Under the pieces are notes generated by a model that ran no database searches, was not told the DNA's origin, and saw only the letters and a program-made list of their open reading frames with translations. From NCBI GenBank assembly GCA_051453625.1, contig JBOZIK010000001.1:55093417-55121497 (forward strand): 28,081 bases of DNA, given 5' to 3'. Source of the stretch: Welwitschia mirabilis (lineage: Eukaryota; Gnetophyta; Gnetopsida; Welwitschiales). Below are positions 20,830-28,081 of the stretch, piece by piece. A program made the position numbers and the translations under genes. Numbering within the stretch: position 1 is the first letter of the stretch; each line of letters starts with the position of its first letter.

Positions 20830-23058
20830 ATTACACTTTTTTGTGAATCTAGTAAATGTTACAGGTTGAGTTTATCTAGATAAGATAATCCAATAACATT
20901 TAGTTTGTCCTCATAATCGATAAAGGCTAGCTACTTTAGTAGATCCAATGTTTACCAAAATATAGGGTGGTTTAGTGATTATTGTTCTTTAAGAAGTGGA
21001 TGAGATTTCTTTGGGTTGAATTTGGATTATCTTGAATCCTTATCATTTTTTTGAACATCTGCTTAGTCTGATTCTAGTTTTGGAGGCAGTTTCAATGTTA
21101 GATATTCCTCACATAATATTTCAAAGGCTTATTTGTAAGGTTCAGAGTTTTCAATCAACAAAGAAAGGTGATGATATGCTTCCTCTATTTTAGAGGCATG
21201 TTATTGTTATTGGATGTTTGGTCAAGGGGTAAGTTGACTTCGAGCATTTTCTATCTCAATTAACAATTGTAGCTTTCGCTTGTTTTCCTAGATTACTTGT
21301 TCTAATGGTTTCGTCGATTGTTCCTCGATTAATCAAATCACTTATGGGGTATTATCATCTTGAATCATCACATTTTGTGGTGTTTGTAATGTAAAGACTT
21401 GAGTTGTAAAGGAATTTTTGTAAATCTCGAGCTATTCATTTATAGTTATGAGGATTGTGTTGAATTTAATATCTTTTTTATTTTCGATGATGTCTTGGAT
21501 AATGTGTTTTAAATTAAAATAGTTTTTGATATGATGTCCTTTAATCTTATGATATTCATAGTATTTTAACTCATCATAACTTTTGAGTTTTGGTGCATTG
21601 AGATCTTTCTCCCTGATTAGGGACAATTGGATTGCCTCCTTTTGTACCAAAATTACAAGGATCTTTGTCAATGGAATTTGTAACTTAGTAAAGTTTCTCC
21701 TAGGTCTTTGAATTGCACTCTGGTTTTTAGATCAATTTTGATTCTAGTTTCATGTTGTACATGTTTATTATTGTATTTGGGATAGTTGTTGAGGTGATTG
21801 AATTTGTTGTTATTGAGATGGTAGTTGTGCTTGGAAATTTGGTAGTTGTTGAGGTGGGAAATAAGGTTGTCCCATAACTAGTTGAAAGGAAAAAGCTTGA
21901 GAAGGAAAAGGAGGTTATGATTGAAACTGTTGTGCTATCAGGATACTGCTCGATTAAGATGGGTAACTTAACTGAGGAGGTTGAATAAGTTGAGGATTTT
22001 GGTTGACTACTACCACATTCCTTGTGTTATTTATTTTATTGTTGTTGTTATTATTATCCTTTGTTGTCGATTCATTTTGTAACATGTTGCCATATTTTAT
22101 GGCACTCTTTTCCCTATCTACAACTTTGATTCTTCTTGCTAATGTAACTGCTTATTCAAACATCTTGAACACTTACATCTTGAGATGTTTTGAGACATAT
22201 GGGATGCATGAATTTGCAAAGAGATATGCCATGTCAAAATAGACAATGGGGATTTCTAATTGTAAGGCAATGATCCTCCATCAACGAGTGTAGTCTTAAA
22301 TACTTTTGCTAAATTGTTGTTTCATTATTGTTAATGAGCTCAGATCCATTCTCTTTGTGATGTTTATTGAGTAATGTTGTATGAACATTTTGAATAGTTG
22401 TTTGAGACTTGTGATGGAGTGTGTTGGCAGGCAATGGTACCATTCGAGGGCTTATCATTGAAGAGATTGATAAAATAGATGACACGTGGTGTTTTGCTCT
22501 ATATTGTACATGTGACAGGAGTGTTTGAAGTTTCTAACATGGATAACAAGGTCTTTGATACCTATAAACTTCTCAAAGTCAGGCATTTCACTAGGAGAAA
22601 TGACTTTGTAATGGATAGAGGGGTGAATTAGCATATCATCGAAGTCTGTGTCAAGGTCATTCTTCTTGGTTTGAAGGCCTTATTTAATGTCATCGATGGC
22701 CTCCTAAAGCATGTTGAACTTAGTTGATTGCATTGGGGGTTTGTCATTCTTTAGTTGTTGAGTTTTTGGTGGTTAATTATCATTGGTTTCATATTCAAAT
22801 AGGGTATCATCATCGAAATTCTCCTTTAGGATTTGTGGTGTGAGTTTGTGTGATGTTTTGGGTTTTTCATTATGACCCCATTCATTTACAAACTTCATGT
22901 TTTCGTCATATCTTTATGAAAAGGGATCTTCAGGGAGAACTTTGTTCTCTTTGTCTGGGATTACTAGTTTTCTAATCATTAAGGATTAAATTCCTTTGGT
23001 GGTATGGGTGAGGTAGCCTTCTCAGTAACTCCTATACTTATTCATGGTACAAAGTTCA
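20830..23058 (-). pseudogene. Ty3/gypsy gag remnant, copy 1
   Basis: The minus strand reads right to left as VIHVRNFKHSCHMYNIEQNT, LEWYHCLPTHSITSLKQLF, FIQHYSINITKRM and DYTR.WRIIALQLE (about 22300-22560). This is the plant Retrotrans_gag pattern (EALEWYxxLPxxSI...FLQHFSxNI). RIKVVDREKSAIKYGNM follows, then a Gln/Pro-rich linker. The open piece 21671-21432 ends with ELKYYEYHKIKGHHIKNYFN and LKHIIQDIIENKKDIKF. That matches the CAYHxxxGHxxExCxxLKxxIQDLI knuckle of Tat/Athila-like gags, with its cysteines lost. Stops are common. The leftmost 500 bases are unassigned and may run towards protease. Confidence 0.75.
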
Positions 23059-24258
23059 NNNNNNNNNNNNNNNNNNNNNNNNNNNNNNNNNNNNNNNNNN
23101 NNNNNNNNNNNNNNNNNNNNNNNNNNNNNNNNNNNNNNNNNNNNNNNNNNNNNNNNNNAATCGATTGAGATGGATAGCTTCATTGAGAAGGTAGTGAAGT
23201 TTGGTTAACTACTGACACATTCTTTATCTTGTTCATTTTGTAGTTGTTGTTATTATTTTCTCTTTTTGTTGATTTGTTTTATGACACATTGCCATATTTT
23301 ATGGCACTCTTTTCCCTATCTACCACTTCGATTCTTCTCACTAACATCAGAGCTTGTTCAAATATTTCGAATGCTTATATTTTAAGATGTTCTGAGACAT
23401 ATGGGATACATATCTTGGCAAAGAGATATGCCATGTCATAATTGATAATGAGGGTTTCTAATTATAAGGCAATAGTCCTCCATCGTCGAGCATAGTCTTA
23501 GATGATTTCGTTAAACTATTATTTCATCACTGTTAATGAGTTTAGATTCATTCTCTTTGTGATGTTTATCGAGTAATGTTGTGCAAACATCTCAAATAGT
23601 TATTTAAGACTTATGATAAAGTGTGTCGAGAGGCGATGATACCATTCAAGGGATTATCGCTTAAGAGATCAACAAAATAGATGGCATGCAGTGTTTCATT
23701 CTATGTTGTACATGTGACATGAGTGTTTAAAGTTTCTAACATGAATTACAGGGTCTTCGACACCTATGCATTTTTTGAAGTTAGGCATTTCGCTAGGTGA
23801 GATAACTTCATGATGGATAAAGAGGTGAATTGGTGTATCGTCGAAGTCTATGTTAAGGTAGTTCTTCTTAGTTTTGAAGCCCCATTTGATGGCCTCTCAT
23901 AGCATGTTGAATTCAGATGATTGGATTGGTGCTTTATCATTTTTAAGTTGTTGAATTTTGGTGGTTCGTCCTCAGTTGTTTCCTATTCAAATATACTGTC
24001 GTTGTCGAAATCCTTCTTTGGGATTTGTGATGCAGATTTGTATGATGTTTTGGGTTTTTTATCATGACCCCATTAATTTACAAACTCTTGGTTTTTGTTG
24101 TATCTTTAGGAGAAGGGGTCTTCGGGGAGAACTTTATTCTCGTCATCTAGAAGTACTAGTTTTTTAATTATTAAGGATCATACTCTTTGGATGGGATGGA
24201 TTAGGTAGCCTTCCCAGTAACTCCTATAGTCATTTATGGCATAGAGTTCATTAAAGGT
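21949..24258. repeat. Direct duplication of about 1.1 kb (21949-23058 and 23159-24258) around a gap
   Basis: The two halves align along their whole length, for example TTTTATGGCACTCTTTTCCC at 22098 and at 23298, and GAGATATGCCATGTCA in both. Identity is about 85% by eye in a 150-base stretch. The gap at 23059-23158 separates them. Both belong to the same gypsy gag family. Confidence 0.8.
23059..23158. other. Assembly gap, 100 N
   Basis: The gap falls exactly between the two gag copies. Confidence 0.99.
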
Positions 24259-24430
24259 GAGGGTCAAAGGGTGTTGTTGGATGAGTACCTTATACTCATC
24301 TTCAGAGATGTAGGCGTTTTTCCTATGGGTCGAGATTTGCATTATGGCTATTGTGTGTGGCAAGTTGATAGGCAAGGATAAAGTGAATGTAGTCGATCAA
24401 TAAAACAATCTAGGAAAACGATAATGGATC
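23159..24430 (-). pseudogene. Ty3/gypsy gag remnant, copy 2, with N-terminal part
   Basis: It has the same gag family as copy 1 but begins further upstream. The open piece 24375-24178 gives MQISTHRKNAYISEDEYKVL and LTFNELYAINDYRSYWEGYL. Further left come FSLRYNKNQEFVN and WGHDKKPKTS. The Retrotrans_gag core is again readable (VIHVRNFKHSCHMYNIE, LEWYHRL, FAQHYSINITKRMN) near 23560-23760. It ends at the gap, within the linker that follows VVDREKSAIKYGN. Stops show it is dead. A probable primer-binding site lies just to its right, so this is the 5' end of an element read right to left. Confidence 0.75.
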
Positions 24431-24437
24431 TACATGA

Positions 24438-24462
24438 GGGCCCCTCCTTCTAGTGCAAAATC
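24438..24462 (-). other. Probable primer-binding site of the minus-strand gypsy element
   Basis: The minus strand reads GATTTTGCACTAGAAGGAGGGG, resembling the TTGGCGCYxGAAGG type of plant gypsy elements after loss of CpG (GCGC to GCAC). It lies 60-90 bases before the gag start, as expected. Confidence 0.4.
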
Positions 24463-25080
24463 TATTATAACAAATGTTTGCAACTTTGTATTTAGGGTTA
24501 TAAGTAATCATAGTTTTACCTAACACTCTTGTTCTAACTATTGCAATTATTTTTCACATCCTAAGTTTGTTTTTAAGTTTTGATTTGGTTGGATAATGCA
24601 TTAAATTATTTCTTTCAAGCATAAAATATTTGCAACGTATAATTTAAAAAGAAAAAAATAATTTTAAAAGAATTCTAGGAAATGAATGGATTTAGTAATT
24701 CTAAATAAAAAATATCAATAAAGGAATTTGTTATCAAAGTTTTTTTTCCCCTACAAGAAATTAAAAACAAAGATGAAATACATTTAGCTAAGAAAATCTA
24801 TTTGGTCATTTAAAGGCGAGAATAAAGTAAAATAATACAAACCAAAAGAGAAATTTTTTTTTCAATTGCTTAGATTTGATAACAAACTATGGATGTTATT
24901 AATTCTAATCCTATGAAAATTTATTATCCAATGTTACATTATATAGCCCCCTCTTTTTTTAAAAAAAATAAATGACCATAGAACCTAGAAAATTAGAAAT
25001 CGAAGTACCTATCATTCCTTGCTGGCGTTCCTGTGTATTCCTCTCTTCTAGCTTTGATCTCTTGATGTCTGGCTCTTTTA
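24463..25080. other. AT-rich non-coding stretch, possibly the LTR of the minus-strand gypsy element
   Basis: It follows the probable primer-binding site where an LTR should end, but the partner LTR is not in the window. No gene is seen. Confidence 0.35.
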
Positions 25081-26110
25081 AGTGCAATCTACCTGTGTGT
25101 GCTTCTTAGAGCCAATTATGCTATTGTTGTTCTCTTCTACTGTGTCTCTACCATCTCCCTCGATCATCTCCATCTCCTCTCTCCACTATGACCTATCAGT
25201 TTTTTTATCTGTCATAGCCTTATTGTGTCCTCTACCTGTGCTTTCTCATTTTGCTGTGCTTCTTTCTAGTGTGTCTTCTTCACTACGATTTTTATCGTGT
25301 TTTGCATTGGCTCCTTGGCATTTTTTGATGCACCTCTTTTGCATCTCTCTCTTGATCGTGTTTTGAAAATGCTATGCTCTTCTGGCCTTCTGGTATCCTT
25401 TCGCTGCACTCTGTGTCTTTTGTTCTCCTCCTTTATGATTTCTCTCTAATTTTTTTTTTTGTATTTTTGGCTGTGATCTCCCCTCTTTTCTATCTATGTT
25501 AGGCATTTTTTATGATGCCTTCTTCTATGTGATGCAGTTTTTGCTCTTTTTTATGATCTTCCCTTTGATTTGATTGTTTTCTTTGGAAAAGAAGTCAATC
25601 TCCTCTGTAATGGCTACCTTAACAACTGCCTTCTCTTTCTATTTCTATTATGATATATTGCTAGATGGGACTTCGAGCGGTGATGATAGGAGAATCCTCT
25701 GCATAAATAGTGTTTTTGCTTCCTTCTTTAATACCACTAGCTTTGCAACTTTATTTGTTACTTATCCTTTCTCATTATAAAAACTATGGGTGGTAACTAC
25801 ACCCATCTGTAGGTGCAAATTTCTTGTGTTGCATCTTTTTATACTGCTTAATAGGAAAATTCTTTACATGAATATGCATACAATATAGTATGTAAAACAA
25901 GTTTAATCATATGTAGAAGAAATTTACAATTCACAGAAATAATGTTTGCAGAAGGAAAAGCAGAAAGAAAATGAAGCAAAAATTCCATAGAAATCGCATC
26001 CCATTTTTATAACAACTAATCTACAATACAAAATAGATGCTAGAGCTCTTTCAAAATGCATGTCAGTCTTAGAAGCCTATTCTATGAAGATAAGCCATAA
26101 AAAAAGAAAA
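25081..26110 (+). repeat. Left arm of a long inverted repeat
   Basis: It is the reverse complement of 26293-27287 throughout. The outer end reads AGTGCAATCTACCTGTGTG and the inner end ATAAGCCATAAAAAAAGAAAA. In the outermost 105 bases the arms differ at about 11 sites, mostly transitions. The outer third is pyrimidine-rich. A frame of 68 codons (25574-25780) has a counterpart in the other arm, but the differences are not obviously silent. No known family was recognised. Confidence 0.85.
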
Positions 26111-26292
26111 CGTTACAAAGCTTTTCAAGGTAAATAAAAAGCTAAATGATTTGTTCTTAAGCCTAAATCTGTGGCACTCGAAAATCAAATTAATAAAGGA
26201 GAGAATGGAGAAGAAACATGCTTTCTTAAGGACTTATAAGTTAATTAAAGAAACCATAAGGTATAGCAAATTCAAAGAAAGCATGGCACATT
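26111..26292. other. Loop between the inverted-repeat arms
   Basis: About 180 bases are not matched between the arms. The loop contains no coding signal. Confidence 0.7.
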
Positions 26293-27287
26293 GTTTTCCT
26301 TTTTTACGACTTATCTTCACAGAATAGGCCTCTGAGACTGACAAGCATTTTGAAAGAGTTCTAGCATCTAGTTTGTGTTGCAGATCAGTTGTTATAAAAA
26401 CGGGATGCAGATTTCCATAGAATTTTTGCTTCATTTCCTTTCTGCTTTTCCTTCTGCAAACATTGTTTCTATGAATTGTAGATTTCTTTTACATACGATT
26501 AAACTTGTTTCGCATACTAAAGTGTATGCATATTCATGTGAAGAATTTTTCTATTAGGTAGTAGAAAGAGATGTAACATAAAAAAATTGTGCTTATAGAC
26601 GGGTGTAGCTATTTCCCATAGTTTTTATGATAAGAAAGGAGAAGAATCAAATGAAGTTGCAAAGCTAGCGGTATTAAAGAAGGAACCAAAAACACTCTTA
26701 ATGTAGAGGAATCTCCCAACATAACTACTTAAAGTCCCATCTGGCAATATATCATAACAGAAATAGAAAGAGAAGACAGTCATTAAGGTAGCCGTTACTG
26801 AGGAGATCAACTTCTTTTCAAAGAAAATAACTAAATCGAAGTAAAGATCATAAAAAAGAGTAAAATCCACCTAGCACAGAGAGAAAAGAGGGGAGATCAT
26901 GGCCAAAAACACAAAAAAATCAGAGAGTGATCACAAATGAGGAGAAAAAAGACAGAGAGTGTAGCAAAAGGATACCAAAAGGGTAGAAGAGCACATCCTT
27001 TTTAGAATGCAATCAAGAAAGAGATGTAGAAGAGGTGCACCAAGCAATGGTAGGGAGCCAAAGCAAAAGATGATCAAAATCAAAGTGAATAAGGCACACC
27101 AGAAAGAAGCGCAGCAAAACAAGAAAGCATAGGTGAAGGACACAATAAACTGTGATAAATAAAAAAAAAAAAAAGGTCACAATGGAGAGAGGAGGTGGAG
27201 ACGATCGAGGGAGATAGTAGAAACACAGTAGAAGAGAACAACAATAGTGCAATTGGTTCAAAGAAGCGCACACAGGTAGATCGCACT
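26293..27287 (-). repeat. Right arm of the long inverted repeat
   Basis: It pairs with 25081-26110. The minus-strand frame 26870-26625 (81 codons) corresponds to the left-arm frame, sharing FSFYF.YDIL.DGT and SFFNT.SFAT. A run of 14 A lies near 27161-27174. The outer end GCACT touches the start of the next LTR. Confidence 0.85.
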
Positions 27288-27606
27288 GACGTGGAGCATA
27301 CCGCTAGGGCCGAGCCTAGTTAAGAAGGGTGGAGTGGTGTAATCTCCATCTTTATTTTTCAGTATTTATTACTTTTATATTNNNNNNNNNNNNNNNNNNN
27401 NNNNNNNNNNNNNNNNNNNNNNNNNNNNNNNNNNNNNNNNNNNNNNNNNNNNNNNNNNNNNNNNNNNNNNNNNNNNNNNNNNNNNNNNNNNNNNNNNNNN
27501 NNNNNNNNNNNNNNNNNNNNNNNNNNNNNNNNNNNNNNNNNNNNNNNNNNNNNNNNNNNNNNNNNTTTTCAAAGGTTTTCTCTTTGAATGCTTTTGCGCT
27601 GCGTCA
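27287..27606 (+). repeat. 5' LTR of a plus-strand Ty3/gypsy element, mostly gap
   Basis: It probably starts TGACGTGGAGCATACC and ends ...GCTGCGTCA just before the primer-binding site. Inside are CTAGTTAAGAAGGGTGGAG and an AT-rich part cut by 184 N. The start is inferred from TG and the end of the inverted repeat; the end is supported by the primer site. Confidence 0.5.
27382..27565. other. Assembly gap, 184 N
   Basis: A run of N within the presumed LTR. Confidence 0.99.
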
Positions 27607-27608
27607 GG

Positions 27609-27621
27609 TGGTATCAGATCC
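27609..27621 (+). other. Primer-binding site of the plus-strand gypsy element
   Basis: TGGTATCAGATCC matches the initiator-Met-tRNA site TGGTATCAGAGCC at all but one position. It lies two bases after the LTR end and 15 bases before the first ATG of gag. Confidence 0.75.
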
Positions 27622-27623
27622 AA

Positions 27624-28081
27624 ATGGCAACCGGCTATGATGGCAGTGGTCTCCGTGACGATGCTCGGGAGACTGGAGCCCCGATCCTTGGGGATGAAGC
27701 ATTGCAATGATTGGAGCAACATTTAATAGGGCGCTTGGAGCAAAAAAATGATCACAGATTCCATCGCTTTGATGAGCGAATTGATGAGATTGCAGATCAG
27801 CTACATACTCTAAGTGTTGATGTGAACCGGAACCGGATTAATGGCAAAAGGCCAGGAGTTGATGTTGCTCATGGTGATCCTACCTACAGGCCTATTCCTG
27901 TCCGCAGATCAAATTTCGTTGAAAAAGATAGTTCCGAAAAAGAAGTAGATGATTTTAAGGAAGAACAAGATTTTCAATACAGTAGAAGATAGCAAGGAGG
28001 TCGATATAAGAGAAATGAAAATCAAAAAGGTAATGATTTCAAGTTAAAGGTTGATATTCCTTATTTTAATGGTGGCTCGAG
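27624..28081 (+). pseudogene. Ty3/gypsy gag, N-terminal part; continues past the right edge
   Basis: One frame runs from the ATG at 27624 to the end of the window, interrupted only by TGA at 27708 and TAG at 27990. It starts MATGYDGSGLRDDARETG. A charged, probably coiled-coil segment follows (LEQHLIGRLEQKNDHRF, then HRFDERIDEIADQLHTL). The last residues, DFKLKVDIPYFNGG, are the family's entry into the capsid domain (usually KVDIPxFNGxxxxEDFLDWI). Chromovirus-type gags have this layout. Both stops are one C-to-T change from a sense codon (CGA, CAG). It is the least decayed retroelement gene here. The retroelement lies in tandem orientation with nothing else in the window. Confidence 0.8.

Noticed and set aside
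22003-22242. A hydrophobic plus-strand protein, repeated at 23244-23441
   Set aside because: Both are antisense shadows of the duplicated gypsy gag. The Leu/Phe-rich run comes from the opposite strand's Asn- and Lys-rich linker.
25082-25366. A Ser/Leu-rich membrane protein, with a partner at 27080-27286
   Set aside because: The frame comes from a pyrimidine-rich stretch of the inverted repeat. It has no family match, and the arms do not keep the frame alike.
27329-27722. Open frames on both strands across 27382-27565
   Set aside because: They exist only because N codons are read as sense. Nothing can be said about the gap content.

Overview
The window comes from a nuclear plant genome. A laccase gene with plant introns sits at the left edge, and almost all the rest is old, AT-rich LTR-retrotransposon debris broken by assembly gaps. 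Heavily decayed but uncleared retroelements with almost no genes between them suggest a large, repeat-rich genome, possibly a gymnosperm. The sequence alone does not fix the species.

Bases 1-1020 hold the 5' part of a laccase gene on the minus strand. Three exons end at a good splice donor and the gene then leaves the window. A TATA box and a compact AC-element/G-box module lie upstream. This is the only part that looks like a working host gene. It is clearly richer in G+C and CpG than everything to its right.

Bases 1875-7500 hold a Ty3/gypsy remnant on the plus strand (reverse transcriptase joined almost directly to integrase, RNase H missing). It is followed by an LTR-like stretch with tandem repeats. 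A small, internally deleted Ty1/copia element on the minus strand (3995-7359) appears to be inserted there. It has both LTRs, a primer-binding site, a polypurine tract and a near-perfect 5-base target duplication.

Bases 9578-18556 hold a much longer Ty1/copia element on the minus strand, of the Sirevirus type. It has LTRs of about 1.2 kb, gag, protease, integrase, reverse transcriptase, RNase H and an extra 3' reading frame, all full of stops. Upstream of the LTR TATA box there is an array of decayed GTCGACCCC-like motifs.

Bases 20830-24460 hold two diverged minus-strand copies of a Ty3/gypsy gag segment on either side of a 100-base gap. Bases 25081-27287 form a long inverted repeat with arms of about 1 kb and a 183-base loop. 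Its right end abuts the 5' LTR of a third Ty3/gypsy element on the plus strand, whose gag runs off the right edge with only two stops.

I found no operon, CRISPR array or convincing RNA gene. The long inverted repeat and the LTR motif array are the parts most worth following up.
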